From: Marnyiella aurantia
Lineage (GTDB): Bacteria > Bacteroidota > Bacteroidia > Flavobacteriales > Weeksellaceae
Length of the DNA stretch: 64,000 nt
Reading direction: 5' to 3'
Assembly (NCBI RefSeq): GCF_014041915.1
Contig: NZ_CP059472.1
Coordinates: 496,001 to 560,000 of the forward strand
A model generated the notes under the pieces. The model made no database searches. It was given only the letters and a program-made list of their open reading frames with translations, and was not told where the DNA came from. Shown one piece after another: positions 55,739-64,000 of this stretch. The first letter of the stretch is position 1, and each line of letters opens with the position of its first letter. The position numbers were made by a program, and so were the translations under genes.

Positions 55739-56859
55739 AGGTAGATATCCTTATTATAGGGGCAGGTATCTCCGGTGCCACCCTTGCAGAACGCTATGCG
55801 AATGCCGGCAAGAAAGTGCTTATTATTGAAAAGAGAGACCATATAGCTGGCAACTGCTACGATCATTACGACCAAAACGGAATACTGGTATCCAAATACG
55901 GAGCACACCTTTTCCATACAAATGATGACGAAGTTTGGGAATATGTAAACCGTTTTGCCGAATGGTATCCATGGGAGCACAGAGTAATCGCGCGTGTAGA
56001 CGGTAAAACCGTACCGATTCCTGTAAATATTTCTACGGTTAATATCCTCTTTGACGAAAAACTGGAAACAGAAGATGATATGAAGCAGTGGCTTGAGCAG
56101 AACCGAATAAGTTTCGACCAACCGACAAACGGTGAAGAGGCTGTCTTAAACCGCGTAGGACCGGTACTGTATGATAAAATGTTCAAACATTATACAAAGA
56201 AGCAATGGGACAAATATCCGGCTGAACTGCATGCTTCTGTGCTGGAGCGTATTCCCGTGCGAAGCAACTACGATGACCGTTATTTTTCAGATAAGTATCA
56301 GGCCCTTCCCAAAGGCGGTTATACTAAAGTATTTGAAAGCATGTTGGACCATCCAAATATTACTGTATTGCTGAATACCGATTATTTTGATGTGAAAGAC
56401 CAATATGAAGGTTACGAAAAACTGTTCTACACCGGGCCGGTAGACCGTTTCTTTGAATTTGAGGAAGAACTTACTGAAAAGCTGGAATACCGGTCCATTA
56501 ATTTTGTGACTGAGCATATTGATGCAGAATATTATCAGGAAAATTCTGTGGTGAATTATCCCGGTCGCGAGGTGGACTTCACCCGTATTGTAGAACACAA
56601 GCATTTCGGAAATCAGAAATCAGATAAAACAAGCATCGTAAAGGAATACACCGTGGACGAAGGTGATCCGTATTACCCTGTTCCAAACGAAAAGAATCAG
56701 CTGATTTACGAGAAATATAAAGCCAAGGCAGACCAACTAACAGATGTATATTTTGTAGGCAGACTGGCAAATTATAAGTACTTCAATATGGATCAGGCAT
56801 TTAAGAATGCACTGGACCTTTACAAAACACTTGAGCATGCAAAAGCCGGTGCATTATGA
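55735..56859 (+). CDS. glf: UDP-galactopyranose mutase
   Basis: A 374-residue flavoprotein that interconverts UDP-galactopyranose and UDP-galactofuranose. It has the FAD-binding GAGISGATLAERYANAGKKV, the GNCYDHYDQNGILVSKYGAHLFHT segment, and YTKKQWDKYPAELHASVLERIPVR, RYFSDKYQALPKGGYTKVFE, KLFYTGPVDRFFEF and YFVGRLANYKYFNMDQAF, all typical of bacterial Glf. Presence of Glf indicates a galactofuranose-containing surface glycan. It is second in a tightly packed operon; the GH1-like gene overlaps its end by four bases. Confidence 0.95.
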   Translation: MKVDILIIGAGISGATLAERYANAGKKVLIIEKRDHIAGNCYDHYDQNGILVSKYGAHLFHTNDDEVWEYVNRFAEWYPWEHRVIARVDGKTVPIPVNISTVNILFDEKLETEDDMKQWLEQNRISFDQPTNGEEAVLNRVGPVLYDKMFKHYTKKQWDKYPAELHASVLERIPVRSNYDDRYFSDKYQALPKGGYTKVFESMLDHPNITVLLNTDYFDVKDQYEGYEKLFYTGPVDRFFEFEEELTEKLEYRSINFVTEHIDAEYYQENSVVNYPGREVDFTRIVEHKHFGNQKSDKTSIVKEYTVDEGDPYYPVPNEKNQLIYEKYKAKADQLTDVYFVGRLANYKYFNMDQAFKNALDLYKTLEHAKAGAL

Positions 56860-57986
56860 GAAGTCCGCAAATCTTCAAAAGTTACTGGCAGGGAGGTTTT
56901 GAATGTGCAGACCATATAAACCGTCACGGCGAGCGGGTTAATCTGCTTCAGGAAACAAAGCATGATCTTCGTATTGTGGAAGATTATGCTTTACTAACGG
57001 AGCTGGGTATCTTTACAGTCCGCGAAGGCATTTGTTGGAGTAATATTGAAAAAAGTCCGGGAATTTACGATTTCTCTGAAGTTTTAAGAAGGATGAGAGC
57101 TGCCCAGAATTCCGGAATACAGCAGATTTGGGACCTTATCCATTTTGGTTATCCTGACGGTCTGTTTCCTACACATCCGCATTTTGCACCAAGATTTGAG
57201 CAACTCTGCCGCGCTTTCGCCCGCTTCTACACAGAAAACAGCAGTGAGGAACTCTTTGTTGTACCTATAAACGAAATAAGTTTCCTTTCGTGGCTTTCCG
57301 GCGAAAACAGGGGTACGGTTCCGTTTGCCACACATAATGGTTGGGATATTAAATACCACCTGTGTAAAGCAGCAATCCAGGGTATCCGCGTTTTGAAAGA
57401 CGAAGTTCCCGACTGCAGAATTGTACTGGTGGAACCTCTTATTGAAATTCACAGTCACGGGGGGTGCCCTGTTGAGCTGCAGAAGCGGAATGAATACCAG
57501 TTTGAAGCAATGGATATCATTGGCGGACGTATGTGTCCGGAATTGGGAGGACAGGAAGAGTTTCTGGACATCCTGGGCTTTAATTATTACTGGAACTGTC
57601 AGTGGCGCGGCGAAGGCGACAGCCTGTGCTGGCCGGATGATATGGATGAAAGGATTCCTGTACATCAACTGCTTTTAAAAGCCTATGAAAGATATGGCAA
57701 ACCTATGTTTATTTCAGAAACAGGTCATTTTGGGCAGGGCCGCGCAGAGTGGATCGCTGAAATTGCAAACGAAAGCCGGATAGCTGCAGAAATGGGTGTA
57801 GACTTCCATGGGATATGTATCTATCCTGTGACTGACCGCCCAGACTGGGATGACCTCTCTTACTACAGTAACTGCGGTATTTTTGATCTGGATGCCGAGT
57901 GCAACCGAATACCTGACATGGCATATGTGGATGAACTGAGACGGCAGCCAGAATTTCATACTCAACGCGAGCCCGTTAACTACTAA
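56856..57986 (+). CDS. GH1-like glycoside hydrolase
   Basis: A 376-residue TIM-barrel enzyme resembling family 1 beta-glycosidases. A carboxylate near FVVPINEISFLSW matches the acid/base position and another in PMFISETGHFG matches the nucleophile. It is short for GH1 (usually about 450) and has no signal peptide, so it acts in the cytosol. Location in a Glf operon suggests trimming or synthesis of a galactose- or galactofuranose-containing glycan, or transglycosylation; this is inference. It overlaps glf by four bases (ATGA). Confidence 0.75.
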   Translation: MRSPQIFKSYWQGGFECADHINRHGERVNLLQETKHDLRIVEDYALLTELGIFTVREGICWSNIEKSPGIYDFSEVLRRMRAAQNSGIQQIWDLIHFGYPDGLFPTHPHFAPRFEQLCRAFARFYTENSSEELFVVPINEISFLSWLSGENRGTVPFATHNGWDIKYHLCKAAIQGIRVLKDEVPDCRIVLVEPLIEIHSHGGCPVELQKRNEYQFEAMDIIGGRMCPELGGQEEFLDILGFNYYWNCQWRGEGDSLCWPDDMDERIPVHQLLLKAYERYGKPMFISETGHFGQGRAEWIAEIANESRIAAEMGVDFHGICIYPVTDRPDWDDLSYYSNCGIFDLDAECNRIPDMAYVDELRRQPEFHTQREPVNY

Positions 57987-57998
57987 AATTTAGCTATT

Positions 57999-58481
57999 AT
58001 GGAAAATTCAAAAATTACCGGTATTACCTTCAGCTGTTTCGACCTGCTTCATGCAGGACATGTACGAATGCTGGCAGAAGCGCGTGCACAGTGTGACTAC
58101 CTTATCGTTGGTCTGCAAACTGACCCTACAATAGACAGACCGGAGAAAAACAAACCAACACAAACTGTGGTGGAGCGTTATATTCAGCTGAAAGGCTGCA
58201 AATATGTGGATGAAATTATTCCTTATACGACCGAGAAGGATCTGCAAGATATCCTTCAGCTTTATTGTATTGATGTAAGGATTGTAGGTTCTGAATATAA
58301 GGACAAGGATTTCACGGGTCGCGAGTACTGTAAAGAGAACAATATAGTTCTCTATTTCAATGAAAGGCGTCACCGCTTTTCCAGCACCAACCTTCGTAAA
58401 GAAATTTACAGACTGGAAGATCTGAAAACACATAAGGACACTCCCAAACAAAACGGAGTACATAAAGAAGCTATTTCATAA
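57999..58481 (+). CDS. Cytidylyltransferase-like enzyme (TagD-type)
   Basis: A 160-residue nucleotidyltransferase of the cytidylyltransferase family: ITFSCFDLLHAGHVRMLAEARAQCDYL with the HxGH motif (HAGH near residue 18-21), LKGCKYVDEIIPYTTEKDL, and a degenerate RYF-SST motif (RHRFSSTNLRKE) in place of RTxGISTT. Relatives activate glycerol-3-phosphate or sugar phosphates with CTP. It is the last gene of the Glf operon, 12 bases after the GH1-like gene. A bidirectional-type hairpin follows at 58492-58521. Confidence 0.85.
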   Translation: MENSKITGITFSCFDLLHAGHVRMLAEARAQCDYLIVGLQTDPTIDRPEKNKPTQTVVERYIQLKGCKYVDEIIPYTTEKDLQDILQLYCIDVRIVGSEYKDKDFTGREYCKENNIVLYFNERRHRFSSTNLRKEIYRLEDLKTHKDTPKQNGVHKEAIS

Positions 58482-58491
58482 CTTTACAAAA

Positions 58492-58521
58492 GGCAGCGCA
58501 GGAAAAATTTCCTGCGCTGCC
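58492..58521. terminator. Bidirectional terminator hairpin
   Basis: A perfect 13-base stem, ggcagcgcaggaa with ttcctgcgctgcc, separates the glycan operon from the convergent acidic protein gene. The T-rich tails are short on both strands (atttgt on plus, cttttgt on minus). Confidence 0.8.
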
Positions 58522-58548
58522 ATTTGTAAAATGATATCTGTTATGTTC

Positions 58549-58932
58549 CTAGTTAATCCCCTCAATATCTTCATCTAAGTCTTCATCATCATACAGGTCA
58601 TCGAAGATGTCGTCAAAATCTTCGTCTTCGTCGTCCAGATCTGCCCACGCATTATTTTCAGCGCCTAGATTTTCAAGGACCATCTCATGAAATTCCTGAA
58701 AGCGGAAATTATAAGTTTGATCCAGAACCTCCAGTTCTTCTTCTATGTCGTGAAGCATATCCACATCTTCCTGATCTATTTCTTCCGGAAGAGCCACGTT
58801 GGACAACCATATCCTGTCGCGCTGCAGAATACAGTACACTCTGAAAATTACTTTTTCTGCCTCGGCGCGGTCGGAGCCTATCATCAAATCGAAAGCGGTC
58901 AGGTTTTCCAGGTAAAAATTCTTGTCAATCAT
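58549..58932 (-). CDS. Acidic hypothetical protein
   Basis: A 127-residue soluble protein with helices containing YLENLTAFDLMIGSDRAEAEK and IWLSNVALPEEIDQEDVDML, and an extremely acidic C-terminus (residues 98-127, almost only Asp and Glu with a few Phe and Tyr). The tail could bind a basic partner or metal ions. I do not recognise a named family. Convergent with the glycan operon; the upstream region holds its own promoter, which I could not locate. Confidence 0.65.
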   Translation of the reverse strand: MIDKNFYLENLTAFDLMIGSDRAEAEKVIFRVYCILQRDRIWLSNVALPEEIDQEDVDMLHDIEEELEVLDQTYNFRFQEFHEMVLENLGAENNAWADLDDEDEDFDDIFDDLYDDEDLDEDIEGIN

Positions 58933-59101
58933 GAGTTAAAGATGATTATTGATATAAGCCGTTATAAAAGGTTTTAAATTACTGTGCAAAGATATGAAAC
59001 GTAAAAATGCAGGTGGCGTCTGAGTCGGTCGTGAGTGCCTTTAGATTACAGCACTGCTGTCATGGTAGCATTTTTGTATCAGCATCTGAAAATATTGTAT
59101 A

Positions 59102-59386
59102 ATGAAAAGAATTACTGTACTTATTGGCCTGGCGACTTTCGTGCTCGTGCTGACTTCCTGCAAAGAAAACGAAGTAGAACAGTTGCGGCAGGAGAATGAA
59201 GAACTTAAATCCACTAAAGGACTTACACGAACCGATTCTGTAGACATTTATAATGCCATACAGCACGACAGCAAAAGAAGGTTTGCCACAGGTTTTCTGG
59301 ACAGCATCAAAAAGCGGGATATCAAACTTTATGAAGCTTTCATTGAGGAAGCGGAATCGCGGAATACTCTGTTGTTGGGCGATTAA
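59102..59386 (+). CDS. Small putative lipoprotein
   Basis: A 94-residue protein with a signal peptide and lipobox (VLVLTSC; Cys near 19), then a Gln/Glu-rich helical stretch (NEVEQLRQENEELKST) that may form a short coiled coil. No named family. It overlaps the 3' end of the DedA gene by four bases on the opposite strand. Confidence 0.6.
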   Translation: MKRITVLIGLATFVLVLTSCKENEVEQLRQENEELKSTKGLTRTDSVDIYNAIQHDSKRRFATGFLDSIKKRDIKLYEAFIEEAESRNTLLLGD

Positions 59387-60072
59387 AGGGTTTGATTGTT
59401 TTTCTTTTTCAAAAATTTAGCGTTTACGTATTCCCATACCATCGGCAAAAGCGAAATACCAATAATTCCAAAGACTACTGTTTCGAAGTTTTCCTGTACT
59501 ATAGGCAGGTTCCCGAAGAAATATCCCATCAAAGTCAGACTCCACACCCAAACAACAGCTCCGATAACATTGTATTTGATAAATGTTGAATAATTCATAG
59601 AACCGATTCCTGCTACAAAAGGCGCAAATGTCCGCACAATAGGTACAAATCTGGCTATGATAATTGTTTTCGGGCCGTTTTTGCTGTAAAAGGCCTGAGT
59701 TTGGTCAATGTATTTTGGATTTACGAGCTGCTTATCTCCAATTTTTAGACCCAGCATTTTTAATCCCACATTTTTTCCGAGATAATAGTTAAGTGTATCT
59801 CCTAAGATTGCCGCTACAGTGAGCAGTGCCAGAATAAGCCAAAGGTTAAGGCTGGCAGTCTCGCCGGTTGCGCCAATGACACCGGCACAGAAAGTTCCTG
59901 CGGCAAAAAGCAGGGAATCACCCGGCAGGAAAGGCATTACCACTAATCCTGTTTCCACAAAAATAATCAGGAAAAGAATCAGGTAGATCCATGATCCATA
60001 GTCCATAATCATGGTAAACAGATGCTTGTCCAGGTTCAGGAAAAAATCCAGTACAGTTTGTAAAAACTCCAT
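59383..60072 (-). CDS. DedA family membrane protein
   Basis: A 229-residue polytopic membrane protein of the DedA/SNARE-associated family: FVETGLVVMPFLPGDSLLFAAGTF, then ARFVPIVRTFAPFVAGIGSMNY near residues 135-156. The family includes undecaprenyl phosphate and phosphatidylethanolamine flippases that support envelope homeostasis. ATG 60072 is the family start; the frame also opens at 60138 without homology. Transcribed opposite to the small lipoprotein gene. Confidence 0.88.
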   Translation of the reverse strand: MEFLQTVLDFFLNLDKHLFTMIMDYGSWIYLILFLIIFVETGLVVMPFLPGDSLLFAAGTFCAGVIGATGETASLNLWLILALLTVAAILGDTLNYYLGKNVGLKMLGLKIGDKQLVNPKYIDQTQAFYSKNGPKTIIIARFVPIVRTFAPFVAGIGSMNYSTFIKYNVIGAVVWVWSLTLMGYFFGNLPIVQENFETVVFGIIGISLLPMVWEYVNAKFLKKKNNQTL

Positions 60073-60138
60073 ATTCAGTGCAGGTTTAGATGGCTGCAAA
60101 AATACGCCAAAGAATTGAAGGTAAAGACACTCCCGCAA

Positions 60139-60576
60139 GATAAATATGCAGCGTTATTAGATATTTCTCATTAGTTCAGTTCGTTATCGCTGATCAAGGG
60201 AATCCATTACTGAACATTCACGGGAACTTGCAAAGCTTGCTTTAATTTTGGGTTATAAAAGCTGAATTTAAACTAATTCTAACCCAAAAACCTTTGATGA
60301 CAGCGAATTGAGGCGCTTAATAACAGTGGTAAAGCGTAATCCAATACTTCACGTTACCTGCTGTTATTTCACGTGCTGTCGTAATCAAACCGCAAATGCA
60401 TACTTATCACAACCTACATTAACTTTTGTAGTTCATTGCTTGTTTCAAACACCTGCTGCTTTAGTTCCGGGACTCTATCCCCTCTTACTTGATCTACATC
60501 AAGAGATTTCAGAACCGTAATCACTAAATTTGGATACACCTACTAAATCATTAATCCATCAATAAAATATAACGAA
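60139..60576. other. Intergenic region with a small inverted repeat
   Basis: About 440 bases between DedA and the SDR gene. The only structure noticed is ttttgggtt (60246-60254) paired with aacccaaaa (60281-60289), possibly an operator or weak terminator. The open frame at 60308-60520 has no recognisable protein character and is rejected. Confidence 0.5.
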
Positions 60577-61332
60577 ATGAAAAAATTAGAGAACAAAGTA
60601 GCAATGATCACCGGGGCAGGCTCCGGTATCGGAAAGGCAACTGCGTTGCTGTTCGCACGCGAGGGTGCCAAAGTGGTTGTAAGTGACATCAATGCTGAGC
60701 ATGGTAAGCAGGTCGTGTCCGAAATTGAAAGTATGGGCGCCGAAGCTTTTTTTGTAATGGCAGATTCGTCCAGCCCTGAAGACAATGAAAGGCTGGTATC
60801 GGAAACGGTGAAAAAATACAGTAGACTGGACATTGCCGTAAATAATGCAGGTATAGGCGGCGAGATAAATAAAGCCGGTGACATGACTATTGAGGGCTGG
60901 AAAAAAGTGATTGATATCAACCTCTCAGGCGTCTTTTATGGCGTGAAGTATCAGGCGCCTCAAATGGTCAAGGACGGCGGCGGCAGCATTATCAATATTG
61001 CTTCGATACTTGGCCAGGCGGGTTTTGCCACCTCGAGCGGATATGTGGCGGCCAAGCACGGTGTGGTGGGATTAACCAAAGCTGTGGCCTGGGAATATGC
61101 CAAGGAGAATGTCCGCATCAACGCGGTAGGTCCTGGTTTTGTATATAGTGGAATGGTCAATGAAGAATCCATGGGCAAAGAAGCACTCAGTTTTCTGGAA
61201 ACCAAACATGCTTTCGGCAGATTAGGTCAACCCGAAGAAATTGCTGCTATGCTGCTTTTCCTGGCCTCCGATGACTCCTCGTTTGTCACCGGATCCTATT
61301 ACCCTGTAGACGGCGGCTATCTTGCTGTTTAG
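60577..61332 (+). CDS. SDR family oxidoreductase
   Basis: A 251-residue short-chain dehydrogenase with the TGAGSGIGKATA cofactor loop, the NNAG motif, active-site Ser, and YVAAKHG (YxxxK) near residues 155-159. NAD(P) preference and substrate cannot be read safely. It forms a pair with the following FMN reductase (gap of 40 bases); both lie before a strong terminator. No regulator is close enough to name. Confidence 0.92.
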   Translation: MKKLENKVAMITGAGSGIGKATALLFAREGAKVVVSDINAEHGKQVVSEIESMGAEAFFVMADSSSPEDNERLVSETVKKYSRLDIAVNNAGIGGEINKAGDMTIEGWKKVIDINLSGVFYGVKYQAPQMVKDGGGSIINIASILGQAGFATSSGYVAAKHGVVGLTKAVAWEYAKENVRINAVGPGFVYSGMVNEESMGKEALSFLETKHAFGRLGQPEEIAAMLLFLASDDSSFVTGSYYPVDGGYLAV

Positions 61333-61372
61333 CTAAAAAATCAATCTTTAACTACCAATCAATCACTATATT

Positions 61373-61918
61373 ATGTCAAAAAAAATCGCAGTAATTGTGG
61401 GATCTTTAAGGAAGGAATCCTATAACAGAAAAATCGCTGAAGAAATGATCAGGCTATCCGAAGGAAAACTGGAGATGGAGATCGTGGAGATCGCAGACTT
61501 ACCACTATACACGGAAGACCTGGACCAGGAGCCACCGGCAGCCTGGACAACTTTTCGGGAGCAGATTAAGGGTGCAGACGGCCTCCTGATCATATCGCCG
61601 GAGTACAACCGTACCATTCCCGGAGCACTAAAGAATGCAGTTGATGTGGGCTCCCGCCCTTACGGCAGTTCCGTATGGCCGGGAAAACCGGGTGCTGTCG
61701 TGACCTCGTCCATAAGTTCGCTGGGTGGGCTGGCCGCCAATCATCATATCCGTCAGGCTTTCGTATTTGTAGATGTACCCCTGATGCAGCAGCCCGAAGC
61801 CTATATAGGAAATTCGGCGGAAATTTTTACGGAAGATGGCAGGACACTGAAGGAGGATACCGCAAAGTTCCTGACTTCCTTTATAGACTCTTTTCAACAA
61901 TGGGTTGAGAAATTTTAA
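61373..61918 (+). CDS. NADPH-dependent FMN reductase family protein
   Basis: A 181-residue flavodoxin-like reductase: GSLRKESYNRKIAEEM as the FMN-phosphate loop, then SPEYNRTIPGALKNAVDVGSRP around residues 74-95 and SSISSLGGLAANHHIRQ. Such enzymes reduce quinones, azo compounds or chromate; the chrA gene elsewhere in the window is not linked. It is second in a unit with the SDR gene and ends at a strong terminator. Confidence 0.92.
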   Translation: MSKKIAVIVGSLRKESYNRKIAEEMIRLSEGKLEMEIVEIADLPLYTEDLDQEPPAAWTTFREQIKGADGLLIISPEYNRTIPGALKNAVDVGSRPYGSSVWPGKPGAVVTSSISSLGGLAANHHIRQAFVFVDVPLMQQPEAYIGNSAEIFTEDGRTLKEDTAKFLTSFIDSFQQWVEKF

Positions 61919-61940
61919 CTTTTCCCCTAACTCACTTTAA

Positions 61941-61969
61941 GCCTTATCTTCCCTGATAAGGCTTTTTTT
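61941..61969 (+). terminator. Rho-independent terminator, perfect 8-bp stem
   Basis: gccttatc (61941-61948) pairs perfectly with gataaggc (61955-61962), with seven T following. It ends the SDR/FMN reductase unit. Confidence 0.9.
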
Positions 61970-62039
61970 ATGCTCAAACATTCAGCGCCGGTTTCATAAT
62001 TATGCCTAATTTTAAGGTATCATCTCCGAACAGCAGAAT

Positions 62040-64000
62040 ATGTGGTTTACGAAATCCATTGACGAAACTTTAAATCAACTTAATGTAGATCCTCAAACCG
62101 GCCTTACAGACGCGGAAGCTAAAATCCGCCGAAAATCCTCCGGACCCAACCGGCTTGAGTCGAAAAAAAGGAAATCAGTATTTCAGATTTTCATCTCACA
62201 ACTCAATGACTGGCTGATTTACGTGCTCTTTGCCGCAGTAATAATTACAATTATTATGGCGGAATATATCGATTCGGTAATAATCCTGCTCGTAATACTT
62301 ATCAATGCAGCCATCGGCGTATTCCAGGAAGTAAAAGCGGGCAAAGCCATAGACGCCCTGAAACAGCTTTCGGTACCCAAAGCCCTGATAAAGCGCAATT
62401 CGCACGTCTCCGAAATCAGCAGTGAAGAACTTGTACCCGGTGATATTGTTATTTTGGAAGCCGGGAGAGTTGTTCCTGCCGACCTCAGACTTATAGAAGC
62501 GGTGACCCTGCAGACTGAGGAATCGGCACTTACCGGCGAATCACTTCCTGTCACAAAAGATGCGGGTGCAGTTCACACGGATCCCGCAACTCCACTGGGT
62601 GACAGGAATAACCAGGCTTTTATGTCGTCCACAGTAACCTACGGGCGCGGAATTGGTATTGCCGTAGCCACCGCAATGGATACAGAAGTCGGAAAGATTG
62701 CCCACCTCATCGGAAATGAAGATTACTCCAAAACTCCTCTTGAAAAAAGGCTCAACGAACTGGGGAAGATGCTGGGTAAAATTGCGGTAGCCGTTTGCGT
62801 TTTCATCTTTGCACTTTCCTGGCTGCAGGGACGGGATCTGGGTGAGATGTTCCTCACGGCCGTTTCCCTGGCTGTAGCTTCAATCCCCGAAGGACTGGCT
62901 GCGATTGTGGCCGTCGTTCTTTCCATAGGTGTTACCGCCATGTCCCGGAAAAATGCGATCATCCGGAAACTGCCGGCAGTCGAAACGCTGGGATCTGTAA
63001 ACATCATCTGTTCCGACAAAACCGGCACATTAACCCAAAACAAAATGACGGTGACTCAGGTCTACACCTCAGATGGTCTTTATGATTTGGAAAAAGACGG
63101 CACAGTTGCAGCAACCGACACCGTGAAGTTTGCGGCAACAGCAATGATCCTTTGCTCCGATGCCACGCTGCAGGATGAAGATGCTACAGGAGACCCCACA
63201 GAAGTCGCTTTGCTTGCACTGGGCGACAGTCTTGGAATAGACCGCGTGCATTTAGCAAAAAAAACATCGCGGAAAGATGAAAAGTCATTTGACAGTGACC
63301 GTAAGATGATGTCGGTACTTGTGCACACTGAAGATGATGATTATAAAGTCTTCAGTAAAGGTGCCTTGGGAAGTCTGAAAAAGAAGATCACACATGTCTA
63401 CGCTAACGTCAATAGACGCGAAATCACAGATAATGACCTGCAGAATTTCAGTGAGGCCGCACGGCAGATGTCCGATTTGGCGCTCCGCACACTTGCAGTT
63501 GCCTATAAACCGGCAGATTCCGACACCGGCCGGGAGGATATGGAGAACAATCTGGTTCTGCTCGGACTTGTAGGTATGATGGATCCTGCCCGCGATGAGG
63601 TAAAACCATCTATAAAAATGGCTAAAGAAGCGGGAATAAAAACAGTGATGATTACAGGCGATCACAGGAATACCGCTTTGGCCATCGCGAAAGACCTTGA
63701 TATTGCCACGGAATCCGGTCAGGTAATTACCGGGCCCGAACTTGAGAACATCACCGCAGAAGAACTAAATAACAGAGTGGAGCACTACTCGGTTTTCGCC
63801 CGGGTATCGCCCGAGCACAAAGTTCGTATCGTACATGCACTGAAAGCCAAAGGCAACACCGTTTCAATGACCGGCGACGGCGTAAATGATGCGCCTTCTC
63901 TGCAGGCTGCAGACATTGGCGTGGCCATGGGAATAACTGGGACTGATGTAGCCAAAGGAGCTGCTGACATGATTCTTACCGACGATAATTTTTCCACTAT
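62040..64000 (+). CDS. Cation-translocating P-type ATPase, 3' end beyond window
   Basis: An open frame of 653 codons running off the window with no stop. It begins WFTKSIDETLNQLNVDPQTGLT (cation-transporting ATPase N-terminus), with first helices at about 55-90, TGES (LTGESLPVTKD) in the actuator domain, the phosphorylation motif CSDKTGTLTQNKMTV near 323-337, and TGDGVNDAPSLQAADIGVAMG at the end. This is a P2-type (Ca2+ or PMA1/SERCA-like) pump; the ion cannot be named without the missing C-terminal membrane half. No neighbour sheds light on the substrate. Confidence 0.95.
   Translation, partial: MWFTKSIDETLNQLNVDPQTGLTDAEAKIRRKSSGPNRLESKKRKSVFQIFISQLNDWLIYVLFAAVIITIIMAEYIDSVIILLVILINAAIGVFQEVKAGKAIDALKQLSVPKALIKRNSHVSEISSEELVPGDIVILEAGRVVPADLRLIEAVTLQTEESALTGESLPVTKDAGAVHTDPATPLGDRNNQAFMSSTVTYGRGIGIAVATAMDTEVGKIAHLIGNEDYSKTPLEKRLNELGKMLGKIAVAVCVFIFALSWLQGRDLGEMFLTAVSLAVASIPEGLAAIVAVVLSIGVTAMSRKNAIIRKLPAVETLGSVNIICSDKTGTLTQNKMTVTQVYTSDGLYDLEKDGTVAATDTVKFAATAMILCSDATLQDEDATGDPTEVALLALGDSLGIDRVHLAKKTSRKDEKSFDSDRKMMSVLVHTEDDDYKVFSKGALGSLKKKITHVYANVNRREITDNDLQNFSEAARQMSDLALRTLAVAYKPADSDTGREDMENNLVLLGLVGMMDPARDEVKPSIKMAKEAGIKTVMITGDHRNTALAIAKDLDIATESGQVITGPELENITAEELNNRVEHYSVFARVSPEHKVRIVHALKAKGNTVSMTGDGVNDAPSLQAADIGVAMGITGTDVAKGAADMILTDDNFST

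Noticed and set aside
60308..60520. Plus-strand frame between DedA and SDR
   Set aside because: No ribosome binding site or recognisable domain; composition is like non-coding sequence.

Overview
The window looks like chromosomal DNA from a Bacteroidota, most likely a flavobacterium of the Chryseobacterium group (Weeksellaceae). Many genes are preceded by the Bacteroidota -7 promoter element TAnnTTTG. Family content fits too: a GLPGLI protein, a META-domain lipoprotein, AraC-controlled TolC/HlyD/MFS efflux, large CHASE3 hybrid kinases, and DUF2975 paired with a small HTH regulator. Assignment to genus is inference; there is no rRNA or other decisive marker here.

Layout. 0-6 kb: small membrane proteins separated by a highly structured non-coding element that looks cassette-like, then a methyltransferase, a broken DoxX gene, chromate transporter chrA, and DUF1801 and DUF2071 genes. 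6.0-6.55 kb: an array of degenerate short repeats next to an initiator tRNA-Met. 6.7-9.0 kb: YciO/YrdC protein, yaaA and prmC. 9.2-16 kb: a compact signalling operon of a REC-histidine kinase, a 1191-residue CHASE3/GAF hybrid kinase with three receiver domains, a receiver, CheR, CheB and a second receiver, with no chemoreceptor, CheA or CheW. 16.4-24 kb: DUF2975/HTH pair, GT32 glycosyltransferase, a large PLD/DEAH helicase, a Crp-type regulator, a periplasmic HbpS-like/hydroxyisourate hydrolase pair and a META lipoprotein. 24-29 kb: AraC regulator and tripartite efflux operon. 30-37 kb: ATP-grasp protein, two-component system, processive GT2 synthase, AlkD-like protein, GLPGLI protein. 37-45 kb: universal stress protein, GNAT, PLP racemase, a frameshifted AraC gene, then a reactive-sulfur cluster (MBL-rhodanese, small Cys-rich membrane protein, interrupted thioredoxin, TlpA-like protein, SulP transporter). 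45-51 kb: dispersed repeats, an ohr remnant, a nitroreductase-ohrR-ohr operon and katG. 51-54 kb: topB, SlyD-like FKBP, tRNA-Leu. 54.6-58.5 kb: a four-gene operon with glycosyltransferase, UDP-galactopyranose mutase, a GH1-like enzyme and a cytidylyltransferase-like enzyme. 58.5-64 kb: acidic protein, small lipoprotein, DedA, SDR, FMN reductase and a P-type ATPase running off the end.

The genes fall into working groups: envelope polysaccharide synthesis, peroxide and sulfur stress defence, efflux, and two-component signalling. Four otherwise recognisable genes (doxX, a DUF3427-type helicase, an AraC regulator, trxA) each carry one in-frame stop or frameshift. A fifth locus is a truncated ohr copy. 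The stops are TGA, TAA and TAG, so this is not a recoded codon; it is either real decay or uncorrected sequence error.

The most unusual structure is at 557-1395. A 300-base element rich in perfect hairpins precedes an AT-rich gene, and related 15-base end motifs follow the stop codons of two successive genes, as in integron-type cassettes. No integrase is in view, so this remains a hypothesis.
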